Part shown: positions 1 through 7,012 of the stretch, piece after piece | How the letters are laid out: each line of letters opens with the position of its first letter | Position numbering within the stretch: position 1 is the stretch's first letter | Translations under genes and position numbers: made by a program | Origin: Lentisphaeria bacterium UBA1776 | GTDB lineage: Bacteria; Verrucomicrobiota; Lentisphaeria; Victivallales; Victivallaceae | Reading direction: 5' to 3' | Length of the DNA: 14,352 nucleotides | Assembly (NCBI GenBank): GCA_002314605.1 | Contig: DCGO01000068.1 | Coordinates: 1,841 to 16,192 of the forward strand | The notes under the pieces: model-generated | Told to the model about the DNA's origin: nothing | Seen by the model: only the letters and a program-made list of their open reading frames with translations | The model's database searches: none

Positions 1-689
1 GGTACGCCTGTTCCCCATGGAGCCACTCGGTGATCGCCGTGGACCATCTGGGCCAGCAGCGGGAAGCCTCCGGAGAAAACCGGATCCCGTCTGTTCCGGC
101 GAAGATCGTTTTTTCCACCGCGCCGGAAGCCGATTATGCCGAGGCAAGTTACGATCAGGGGTTCGGGCCGGACATGAAGCGGATCGCCGTCCACACCCGG
201 CAGATCCTTTTTCTGAAGCCGGATGTTTTCATCATCTGCGACAGACTTCTCCCGAAGGATGAAGCCGAACACCATTACGAAGCCCGCTGGCAGGTCGATA
301 CGGTGAAGATGCGGGAGATCCTCCCCGGAGTCCTGCAGAGCGACCGCAGTACCCGGGCCGATCTGGTGATCGCCCCCATCGCCTCCGAAGGGGTGACGGT
401 CCGCACAGCTTCCGGAAAAACAGGCAATACCCTTCCGGAAATGGGCGGCTTGTACATCGGCTACAAAGTGCGCCCGTGGCGCCCGTCGGTAACGGTCTCA
501 CACGAGAAGACCGGTCGGGGGGCCCAGTTTTTCCTCACCATGCTTCACCCCGTCCGCCGGGAAAATACCTCCCCGGTCCGGTCGGTCAAACGCACCGGGG
601 GGCAAGTCTTTGAAATTCAGTTCCATGACGGCAGGAAGGCCGTGGTGAACGTTGGCGAACGTCTTTCCGCCATGTGGGAAAAGCCATGA
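1..689 (+). CDS. Heparinase II/III-family protein, C-terminal part (5' end outside window)
   Basis: The reading frame is open from the left window edge (first full codon at base 3) to a TGA at 687-689, about 228 residues. It begins with a W-S-H-S-V-I-A-V-D-H-L-G-Q segment, which matches the strand after the catalytic domain in heparinase II/III-type polysaccharide lyases, where a His and an 'HSVL.VDG.GQ'-like motif lead the C-terminal beta-sandwich. The rest is rich in beta-strand-like segments (for example ILFLKPDVFIICDRLLP, a common signature of the lid/sandwich region) and has no membrane segment. By family knowledge such proteins cleave acidic polysaccharides by beta-elimination; the substrate cannot be told from this fragment. 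The alternative starts inside the window (GTG at 30, ATG at 17 in another frame) are not real starts, because homologous sequence continues to the edge. The catalytic N-terminal toroid and any signal peptide lie outside. Family assignment is fairly secure, substrate unknown. Confidence 0.72.
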   Translation, partial: YACSPWSHSVIAVDHLGQQREASGENRIPSVPAKIVFSTAPEADYAEASYDQGFGPDMKRIAVHTRQILFLKPDVFIICDRLLPKDEAEHHYEARWQVDTVKMREILPGVLQSDRSTRADLVIAPIASEGVTVRTASGKTGNTLPEMGGLYIGYKVRPWRPSVTVSHEKTGRGAQFFLTMLHPVRRENTSPVRSVKRTGGQVFEIQFHDGRKAVVNVGERLSAMWEKP

Positions 690-691
690 CC

Positions 692-713
692 TCCGGTTCC
701 GGAAAATTTTTTT
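692..713 (+). terminator. Possible weak intrinsic terminator after the heparinase fragment
   Basis: Three bases after the TGA at 689, TCCGG and CCGGA (692-703) can pair around a very short TT loop, or as a 4-bp stem with a GTTC loop. AAA and then seven T residues (707-713) follow. The stem is short and three A residues separate it from the T tract, so this is only a candidate. Confidence 0.3.
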
Positions 714-720
714 CTGCAGC

Positions 721-749
721 TGGATAATTGCATTCCGGAACTGTATATT
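721..749 (+). promoter_or_regulatory. Probable sigma-70-type promoter for pcrA-queH
   Basis: TGGATA (721-726, 4/6 to TTGACA) and TATATT (744-749, 5/6 to TATAAT) are separated by exactly 17 bases, about 45 bases before the helicase ATG. The -10 lies in the 10-mer TGTATATTAT (742-751), which recurs identically at the gyrA promoter (3422-3431). Its presence argues against longer start codons for the helicase upstream of 794. Confidence 0.5.
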
Positions 750-793
750 ATACGCATGAATCTTTGAACCATGCAGAAGGAACCGGAAATCCC

Positions 794-2827
794 ATGAATC
801 TTGAGGAGATCCTCGCCGGGCTCAACCCGGAACAGGCTGCCGCCGCCTCCAGTATCCGCGGCCCCGTCCTCGTCCTTGCCGGCGCCGGCACCGGCAAGAC
901 CAGGGTCATCACCTACCGCATTGCCGGGATGCTCGCTTCCGGGATCCCCGCCGAGCAGATCCTGGGGCTTACCTTCACCAACAAGGCCGCAAGAGAGATG
1001 CGTGAACGCCTGGCAAGTCTGGTTTCTTCGGAACTGGCCAAAGCGGTTACCTTGGGGACCTTTCACAGCTTCTGCATGAAGATCCTCCGCCGGGAGTGCC
1101 CCCGGATGGGGTATCTCCCCGGCTTCACCATTGCCGATGAATCCGACCAGCAGGGCCTGATCAAACAGGCCGGAGCCGCGCTGGGACTGCTGCCCGGATC
1201 GTACAGCATTCCCGAGACCATGTCGGCCATCAGCAGCTGGAAGAACCGGCTTCTTGGCCCCCGGCAGGCCCGGAATCAGGCGGAAACCGACCACCATGTC
1301 ATTATGGGGAGTATTTACGAAGAGTACCAGAATTTCCTCGAAATGCAGAACATGGTGGATTTTGACGATATGCTCATGCTGGTATGGAGGCTTTTTACGG
1401 AATTTCCCGAGGTGCTGAAAGCCTATCAGGAGCATTTCCGGTATCTTCTGGTGGACGAGTATCAGGATACCAGTGCCGCCCAGTTCGAAGTCGTCCGGCT
1501 GCTGGCCGGCGAGGATCATAATCTCTGCGTGGTGGGAGATGACGACCAGAGTATCTATTCATGGCGGGGGGCCGACATCGGCAACATCCTTGCCTTCCCG
1601 GACCAGTTTCCGGGAGCGAAAGTCATCAAGTTGGAACAGAACTACCGCTCCACCACCCGGATCTTGAATGCCGCCAATGCGGTCCTTTCCGGCAATACCC
1701 GCCGTCACACCAAGACATTGTGGTCCGATCTCGGGGAGGGGGACCCGGTGGAGATCGTTCAGAATCCCGGAGGCGAAGACGAGGCAAGATTTGTCGCCAA
1801 CTGCATTCTGCAGATCCGGAACGAAAAACCGGACCGCAACTATTCCGATTTCGCCATCCTCTACCGGTCCAACCATCTCTCCCGGGAATTTGAGACTCAG
1901 CTGCGCAATGCGGGCATTCCCTACCGGCTGGTGGGCGGACAGGAGTTCTACAAGCGCAAGGAGATCAAAGATGCCGTAAGCTATCTCAAAATTCTGGTCA
2001 ATCCGCGGGACGACCAGAGTCTGCTGCGGATCCTTCCCTGTCCCCCAAGGGGGCTGGCGGACAAGGCGGTGAAACTCCTGAAAACTCACGTTTTGGCGCA
2101 TCACGTCTCCATGACGGATACCCTCGGGAACAGTACTTTTCAGCAGTCTTTGGGGGGCAAAGGCGCGGCGGCTGCGGCGGAACTTGCCGGTGTGATCGAC
2201 CGTTACCGGGCAGATTTCAATGCTCCTGGAAACCTTGCCTTCCGGGTGGCCGCCTATTTGGAAGACTGCGGCTATCTGAGTGGACTTCAGAAGATGTACA
2301 AGGATATTCAGGACGCCACAAAGCGCAGGGAAAATATCGATGAATTCATCAGCGCCATCGCCCAGTTTGAACAGCACGCCGGTGAACCCCAGACGCTGGA
2401 GAACTATCTGGAGAGTTTCGCCCTGCTGGAGGAGAACGACCGGACCGAGGAAGATACCGGAGACGCCGTGACCCTTTCCACCGTCCACGCGGCCAAGGGG
2501 CTGGAGTATCCGGTGGTCTTCACCGTGGGCATGGAGCAGGGACTTTTCCCCCACGAGCGGGCCATGGAAGATGGTTCCCTTGACGAGGAACTCCGGCTCT
2601 TTTATGTTGCCATCACCCGGGCCCGGGAGAAACTTTTTCTCTCTTATGCCGCCCAGCGGCTGACCCGGGGGGTGACCCACCACCATGCGCCTTCGGAATT
2701 TCTGGATCATCTGCCGGAGGATACGGCGAACCGCCGGAAGCCGGAAGAACTTCTGAAGACCCCGGATGTTTCCCGGATGCGGCAGGCATTTGCGGATATC
2801 TTCAAACTGCTGGACGAGGATGACTGA
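794..2827 (+). CDS. pcrA: ATP-dependent DNA helicase, UvrD/PcrA/Rep family (SF1A)
   Basis: A 677-residue superfamily 1A 3'-5' DNA helicase, the normal length for PcrA/UvrD/Rep. The motifs appear in order. Walker A is GAGTGKT at residues 30-36. Motif Ia is TFTNKAAREM near 60-69, followed by TFHSFC. Motif II is DEYQDTS at 221-227. Motif III is GDDDQSIYSWRG from 248. Motif IV is LEQNYRST from 280. Motif V is TVHAAKGLEYPVVF from 563. Motif VI is LRLFYVAITRA near 600. All ATPase residues (Lys35, Asp221-Glu222, the motif VI Arg) are intact. By family knowledge it unwinds DNA in repair and clears replication and transcription conflicts. The start is ATG 794, preceded by AGAAGGA at 775-781; an upstream in-frame TTG (728) falls inside the predicted promoter. 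The C-terminus is short and lacks a clear PcrA-type RNA-polymerase-binding tail, so Rep-like or PcrA-like remains undecided and the symbol is a best guess. The stop is one base before queH, so the two genes are probably cotranscribed. Confidence 0.93.
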   Translation: MNLEEILAGLNPEQAAAASSIRGPVLVLAGAGTGKTRVITYRIAGMLASGIPAEQILGLTFTNKAAREMRERLASLVSSELAKAVTLGTFHSFCMKILRRECPRMGYLPGFTIADESDQQGLIKQAGAALGLLPGSYSIPETMSAISSWKNRLLGPRQARNQAETDHHVIMGSIYEEYQNFLEMQNMVDFDDMLMLVWRLFTEFPEVLKAYQEHFRYLLVDEYQDTSAAQFEVVRLLAGEDHNLCVVGDDDQSIYSWRGADIGNILAFPDQFPGAKVIKLEQNYRSTTRILNAANAVLSGNTRRHTKTLWSDLGEGDPVEIVQNPGGEDEARFVANCILQIRNEKPDRNYSDFAILYRSNHLSREFETQLRNAGIPYRLVGGQEFYKRKEIKDAVSYLKILVNPRDDQSLLRILPCPPRGLADKAVKLLKTHVLAHHVSMTDTLGNSTFQQSLGGKGAAAAAELAGVIDRYRADFNAPGNLAFRVAAYLEDCGYLSGLQKMYKDIQDATKRRENIDEFISAIAQFEQHAGEPQTLENYLESFALLEENDRTEEDTGDAVTLSTVHAAKGLEYPVVFTVGMEQGLFPHERAMEDGSLDEELRLFYVAITRAREKLFLSYAAQRLTRGVTHHHAPSEFLDHLPEDTANRRKPEELLKTPDVSRMRQAFADIFKLLDEDD

Positions 2828-2828
2828 T

Positions 2829-3365
2829 ATGGCTGAAGAGAAGCATATTCTTCTCCACTCCTGCTGTGCGGTCTGCGCCTCCAGCTGTGTGGAGAGGCTG
2901 CAGCAGGAGGGGTGGCAGGTGACACTCTTTTTTTCCAACAGCAACATCGCGCCTTTTGAGGAATACTCCCGGCGGCTGGGGGCCATGCGGAAACTTTCCG
3001 GGATCACCGGCTGCCCGCTGATCGAAGACGAATACGACCACGAAGCGTGGCTCCGGGCCGTGGCCGGACTGGAGAAGGAGCCGGAGCGGGGGGCGCGGTG
3101 CCCCGTCTGTTTCAGGTACTCCCTGCGGCGGACGGCGGAACGGGCGGAAACCATTGGCATCCGGCATTTTACCACTTCGCTGACGGTCAGTCCCCTCAAA
3201 AATTCCAAAGTGATCTTTTCTGTCGGTGCCCAATTTCCCGGATTCGAGGCCATGGATTTCAAAAAACGCAACGGTTATCTCCGGAGCGGCATCCTGGCCC
3301 GGGAGTACGGTCTGTACCGACAGAACTACTGCGGATGTGAATTTTCTTTCCGTCCGGAATGCTGA
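2829..3365 (+). CDS. queH: Epoxyqueuosine reductase QueH
   Basis: A 178-residue protein with the complete cysteine pattern of QueH (formerly DUF208): L-L-H-S-C-C-A-x-C at residues 8-16 (Cys12, Cys13, Cys16), R-C-P-V-C at 90-94, and Y-C-G-C at 167-170 close to the C-terminus. Other family blocks are FFSNSNIAPFEEY (34-46), HFTTSLTVSPLKN (113-125) and DFKKRNGYLRSG (143-154). By family knowledge QueH reduces epoxyqueuosine to queuosine at position 34 of tRNAs with a GUN anticodon, using iron-sulfur chemistry, and replaces the unrelated cobalamin-dependent QueG. The start chosen is ATG 2829, two bases after the helicase stop, with GAGGAT at 2815-2820 as Shine-Dalgarno. An in-frame ATG at 2820 overlapping pcrA would add only M-T-D. 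The usual Pro of HSCCAPC is Val here (HSCCAVC), a mild variation. Full length and intact. Confidence 0.93.
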   Translation: MAEEKHILLHSCCAVCASSCVERLQQEGWQVTLFFSNSNIAPFEEYSRRLGAMRKLSGITGCPLIEDEYDHEAWLRAVAGLEKEPERGARCPVCFRYSLRRTAERAETIGIRHFTTSLTVSPLKNSKVIFSVGAQFPGFEAMDFKKRNGYLRSGILAREYGLYRQNYCGCEFSFRPEC

Positions 3366-3400
3366 CGTGCATTTTTCCTCAAAAAATCCCGGAAAAGAGC

Positions 3401-3429
3401 TTGAGAAAATGTCTCCGGGCGTGTATATT
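3401..3429 (+). promoter_or_regulatory. Sigma-70-type promoter of the gyrA operon
   Basis: TTGAGA (3401-3406, 4/6 to TTGACA) and TATATT (3424-3429, 5/6 to TATAAT) are separated by exactly 17 bases. A perfect TATAAT also occurs at 3436-3441, but it has no matching -35 at proper distance. Transcription from the first box would begin near 3436 and give a leader of about 70 bases. The only sizable + strand gap in the next 8 kb lies here, so this promoter probably drives gyrA through the AI-2E gene. Confidence 0.65.
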
Positions 3430-3461
3430 ATTATTTATAATAGTAAGGTTTAAACGCAACC

Positions 3462-3488
3462 GGACAGCACCTCGCGAAAATGCTGTCC
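3462..3488 (+). promoter_or_regulatory. Perfect 8-bp inverted repeat in the gyrA leader, next to the RBS
   Basis: GGACAGCA (3462-3469) and TGCTGTCC (3481-3488) are exact reverse complements around an 11-base loop. The right arm ends two bases before the gyrA Shine-Dalgarno region (GGAGAAAGGA, 3491-3500). No T tract follows, so it is not an intrinsic terminator. It may be an mRNA hairpin that shapes access to the RBS or protects the 5' end, or a DNA operator lying downstream of the transcription start. The function is inferred; the repeat itself is plain in the sequence. Confidence 0.6.
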
Positions 3489-3504
3489 CCGGAGAAAGGA
3501 AATT

Positions 3505-6189
3505 ATGAGCGATCTGACCAGCCGGGATATTCCCTTTGACATTCAGGAGATCATGCACACAGCATATCTCCAGTATGCCCTGAGCGTCAACGTGGGCCGG
3601 GCCATCCCGGACGTGCGGGACGGTCTCAAGCCGGTGAACCGGCGCATCCTGTATGCCATGCGGATGCTGAATCTGAGCAAGAGCCACCCCACCGCCAAGT
3701 GCGCCCGTGTGGTGGGCGAAGTCATGGGTAAATATCATCCCCACGGGGATGCGGCCATTTATGACGCTCTGGTGCGTCTGGCACAGGACTTTGCCATGCG
3801 TTATCCCCTGATCGAAGGACAGGGAAATTTCGGTACCATCGACGGCGACCCCGCTGCCGCCAGCCGTTATACCGAGTGCCGCATGGAGCGCCTTACCGAG
3901 GAACTTCTGAACAATATCGAAAAAGAGACCGTGGATATGGTCCCGAATTTCGATGAGGAAGAGCTTGAGCCCAGCGTCCTTCCCGCCGGATTCCCGAATC
4001 TTCTGGTGAACGGCAGCACCGGTATCGGCGTCGGTATGGCCACCAATATTCCCACCCACAATCTGGGGGAGGTCATCAATGCCACCATTGCCCTGATGGA
4101 CAACCCCGGAGCCACGGTGGATGAACTTATGGAGTTTCTTCCCGGCCCTGATTTCCCAACCGGCGCAACCATCCGGGGACGCTATTCCCTGCGGCAGCTT
4201 TACGCCACAGGTCACGGCAGTGTCAAGATCCGGGCCAAGGCGGAGATCGTGGAGCATGACGGCCGGGAGCAGATCATCATTACCGAGATTCCTTACGCCG
4301 TGAACAAGACCGAGCTGGTTACCAAGATCGCCGAACTTCACAAGACCAAGGTCGTGACCGGCATTTCGGACCTCCGGGACGAGACCAGCGACCGGCAGGG
4401 CATGCGGATCGTGGTGGAAGTCAAACGGGGCGTCATGGCCAGTGTGGTGCTGAACCAGCTGTATGCCCACACCCAGCTGGAGACCAGTATCGGCTGCACC
4501 ATGCTGGTGGTGGATCACAATCGCCCCATCGTGATGAATCTTGCGGAGATCCTGCAGGCGTACATCGACCACCGTCTGGAAGTCATTACCCGCCGGACCC
4601 AGTTCGATCTCAAGAAAGCAAAGGCCCGTGCCCACATTCTGGAGGGTTTTCTGATCGCGCTGGATCACCTGGACGAGGTGGTGAAGATGATCCGGGAGTC
4701 CCGCACCCGTGCCGATGCGGCGTCGGCGCTGATGGCCCGGTTCGGATTTACGGAAGTCCAGGTGAAGGCCATCCTCGATATGCGTTTGTACCAGTTGACC
4801 GGCATGGCTATGGACGATGTCCGCAATGAGTTCAACGATCTGCAGCAGCAGATCGCCTATTTCGAGAGTCTGCTGGCCAGCCGCGAAAAGCGTCTGGGGG
4901 TGATCCGGGACGAGCTCATCGTGGTCCGGGACAAGTACGCCGATCCCCGGCGCACCGAGATCGTCATGGATGACAGTGACCTCAATATCGCGGACCTGAT
5001 CCCCCGGCACAGCTGCGTGATCACGGTGTCCCGCACCGGCTACATCAAGCGGGTGCCGGCCAGCACCTATCGGACCCAGCACCGGGGCGGCAAGGGCATT
5101 ATCGGTATGGAGACCAAGGACGAGGATCATGTGGAGCACATTTTCAACTCCTGCAGCCACGATCTTATTTTCTTCTTCACGGACCGGGGCTTCATGTACT
5201 GGCTGAATGTTTACGAGATCCCGGAAGGTTCCCGCACCGGCAAGGGCAAGGCCATTGTGAACATGATCAAGATCGAAAAGGACGAGAAGATCCGGGCCAT
5301 GCTGACGGTCCGCCGGGAAGAGCTGGACGAACCGGACAAATTCATCGTCATGGCCAGCAAGCGGGGCTATATCAAGAAGACCCCGCTGGCCCTCTTCAAG
5401 AATCTCCGCCGGATCGGACTCCGGGCGCTGGTGATCGAGGAGGACGATGACCTGATCGGCGCCGCCGTGAGCGAAAACGGCAACGAAGTGCTGCTTTCCA
5501 CCCGTCTGGGCATGGCCTGCCGCTTCGATCAGACCAACGATGAGATCCGGCCCATGGGCCGTACCGCCCGGGGCGTCACCGGCATGCGGTTCAAGATCGC
5601 CGGGGATGATGTGGTGAGTATGGAGATCATTCACGAGCATCTGGCAGGCGAGATCGCCGGCGAGGATGCCGAAGACATGCCGGAAACTCCGGAAACTGAA
5701 GAAAATACCGAACCCGTGACCGGCGAAGGACCCCAGATCCTGGTGATCACCAATGGCGGCATGGGCAAGCGGTCCTTTGTGGCCGGATACCGGAAGACCC
5801 GCCGTGGGGCCAAGGGGGTGACGAACATCCGTCTCCGGGAAGGCGAAGAGGTGCTGGATGCCATTCAGATCGTGAGCGGTGACGAGCTTCTGCTGACCAC
5901 CGCCCAGGGACAGCTGGTGCGCATCCCGGCGGATGAGGTCCGCACCATCGGCCGTGCAGCCAAGGGGGTCCGGATCATGAGTCTGGCCGAAGGCGATGTC
6001 ATTACCGGCGTCGCCAAACTGGTGAAGGTGCCGGAAGAAGAGGAAGCCGAGGCTCTGGCCGCTCAGAGGGCGGAAGCCGAGGCGGCGGCCGCCGTGCAGC
6101 CGGAAGCTCCGGCGGAAGCGGTTCCTGCGGAGGAACCCCCGGCGGGCGAGTCTCCGGAGGAAGCTCCTGAAACAGATCCTGAAGCGTAA
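3505..6189 (+). CDS. gyrA: DNA gyrase subunit A
   Basis: An 894-residue subunit that carries the DNA-cleaving tyrosine and the wrapping domain of gyrase (A2B2), which introduces negative supercoils. The N-terminal part aligns without gaps to E. coli numbering. The catalytic tyrosine is Tyr122 in R-Y-T-E, and the quinolone-determining loop is HPHGDAAIYDAL with Ala at 83 and Asp at 87. The C-terminal beta-pinwheel has the GyrA-box as QHRGGKG (Gln525 onward; canonical QRRGGKG), which identifies gyrase rather than topoisomerase IV ParC. Two low-complexity acidic stretches stand out: an insertion near residues 715-737 between blades, and a Glu/Ala/Pro tail of about 50 residues after VAKLVKVPEEEE. 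By family knowledge the acidic tail tunes DNA wrapping. ATG 3505 follows GGAGAAAGGA. The segment before Tyr122 reads AAAS rather than the common AAAM. folP follows after 16 bases. The partner gyrB is not in the window. Confidence 0.97.
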   Translation: MSDLTSRDIPFDIQEIMHTAYLQYALSVNVGRAIPDVRDGLKPVNRRILYAMRMLNLSKSHPTAKCARVVGEVMGKYHPHGDAAIYDALVRLAQDFAMRYPLIEGQGNFGTIDGDPAAASRYTECRMERLTEELLNNIEKETVDMVPNFDEEELEPSVLPAGFPNLLVNGSTGIGVGMATNIPTHNLGEVINATIALMDNPGATVDELMEFLPGPDFPTGATIRGRYSLRQLYATGHGSVKIRAKAEIVEHDGREQIIITEIPYAVNKTELVTKIAELHKTKVVTGISDLRDETSDRQGMRIVVEVKRGVMASVVLNQLYAHTQLETSIGCTMLVVDHNRPIVMNLAEILQAYIDHRLEVITRRTQFDLKKAKARAHILEGFLIALDHLDEVVKMIRESRTRADAASALMARFGFTEVQVKAILDMRLYQLTGMAMDDVRNEFNDLQQQIAYFESLLASREKRLGVIRDELIVVRDKYADPRRTEIVMDDSDLNIADLIPRHSCVITVSRTGYIKRVPASTYRTQHRGGKGIIGMETKDEDHVEHIFNSCSHDLIFFFTDRGFMYWLNVYEIPEGSRTGKGKAIVNMIKIEKDEKIRAMLTVRREELDEPDKFIVMASKRGYIKKTPLALFKNLRRIGLRALVIEEDDDLIGAAVSENGNEVLLSTRLGMACRFDQTNDEIRPMGRTARGVTGMRFKIAGDDVVSMEIIHEHLAGEIAGEDAEDMPETPETEENTEPVTGEGPQILVITNGGMGKRSFVAGYRKTRRGAKGVTNIRLREGEEVLDAIQIVSGDELLLTTAQGQLVRIPADEVRTIGRAAKGVRIMSLAEGDVITGVAKLVKVPEEEEAEALAAQRAEAEAAAAVQPEAPAEAVPAEEPPAGESPEEAPETDPEA

Positions 6190-6205
6190 CGGAAGGGTTT
6201 TCCTC

Positions 6206-7012
6206 GTGATACCCCGACCCTTGATCATGGGGATCGTCAATGCGACACCGGACTCTTTTTCCGATGGCGGACGAAACCCGGCAGAAGCAGCGGTCCACGG
6301 GCTGAAGCTCCTGGAAGACGGTGCGGATATCCTCGATATCGGGGGGGAATCCACCAGGCCCGGTGCGTGTGAGGTTTCTGCAGATGAGGAACTTGATCGG
6401 GTCATGCCGGTGGTGGAGAGGATTCTGCGGGAGCGTCCGGATTGCCGGATCAGCGTGGATACCCGCAAGGCTCTGGTTGCTGAAGCTGTTCTGAAAGCCG
6501 GAGCCGGGATCATCAACGATGTGAGCGGCCTCGAGTTTGATCCGGCCATGGCTGGAACGGTCGCAAAATTTCCGCAGGCGGTGGTGGTTCTGGGACATAC
6601 CCGGGGGACACCGGAGGAGATGACCGGGCGCTGTCAGTACAGCAATGTGGTAAAAGAGGTCATGAGGGAGCTTGCCTGCATGGCGGAAGAGGCGGTGAAA
6701 GCGGGGATCCATCATGAAAATCTCTGGTTTGATCCGGGCATCGGATTTGCCAAAACAGCAGATCAGAGCTGGGAACTTTTGCGGCACACCCGGGAACTTG
6801 CCGGACTGGGGCCGCTGGTGATCGGTCACTCCCGGAAATCCTTTCTGGGGGGGGCGATGGCAGACCGGGATGCTGCAACGGCGGCGCTGGATTTTGTGCT
6901 GCGTTATGCCGGTGTCTCGGTCCTGCGGGTGCATGATGTGCGCGGTGCGCTGGCGGCGTTTCGTGCGGCGGAAAATTGGACGGCAAAGGAAGGATGCGGA
7001 AGAGATAAATGA
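6206..7012 (+). CDS. folP: Dihydropteroate synthase
   Basis: A 268-residue TIM-barrel enzyme that condenses p-aminobenzoate with dihydropterin pyrophosphate in folate synthesis and is the target of sulfonamides. Visible motifs are GIVNATPDSFSDGG (Asn12), ESTRPGA (Arg51), ISVDTRK (Asp85), INDVSG (Asn104), FDPGIGF (Asp176), SRKSF (Lys211) and RVHD (Arg241, His243). These correspond to E. coli N22, R63, D96, N115, D185, K221, R255 and H257, so the active site is complete. The start is GTG 6206 with GGAAGGG at 6191-6197; the next in-frame ATG (6227) would cut into the first motif. One variation is seen: the usual M-H-M segment of strand 5 reads G-H-T (residues 130-132, in VVVLGHTRGTP). The stop overlaps the cdaA start by four bases (ATGA), which implies translational coupling. 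It lies 16 bases after gyrA in the same probable operon. Confidence 0.95.
   Translation: MIPRPLIMGIVNATPDSFSDGGRNPAEAAVHGLKLLEDGADILDIGGESTRPGACEVSADEELDRVMPVVERILRERPDCRISVDTRKALVAEAVLKAGAGIINDVSGLEFDPAMAGTVAKFPQAVVVLGHTRGTPEEMTGRCQYSNVVKEVMRELACMAEEAVKAGIHHENLWFDPGIGFAKTADQSWELLRHTRELAGLGPLVIGHSRKSFLGGAMADRDAATAALDFVLRYAGVSVLRVHDVRGALAAFRAAENWTAKEGCGRDK

Noticed and set aside
728..793. TTG 728 as the helicase start
   Set aside because: It lies within the predicted promoter. The family alignment begins at MNLEEILAGLNPEQ (ATG 794).
1559..3271. A 570-codon - strand frame opposite pcrA and queH
   Set aside because: In register with pcrA codons and explained by the same lack of TTA/CTA/TCA; it crosses two real genes and has no recognisable domain.
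3371..3387. ATTTTT-cctca-AAAAAT inverted repeat after queH as a terminator
   Set aside because: The stem is only A-T pairs and too weak to support termination.
3379..6549. A 1056-codon open frame on the - strand opposite gyrA and part of folP
   Set aside because: It is in codon register with gyrA. Antisense stops would need TTA, CTA or TCA sense codons, which this genome avoids (Leu mostly CTG/CTT, Ser mostly AGC/TCC). The translation is His/Gly-rich without family motifs, while gyrA on the + strand is unmistakable.
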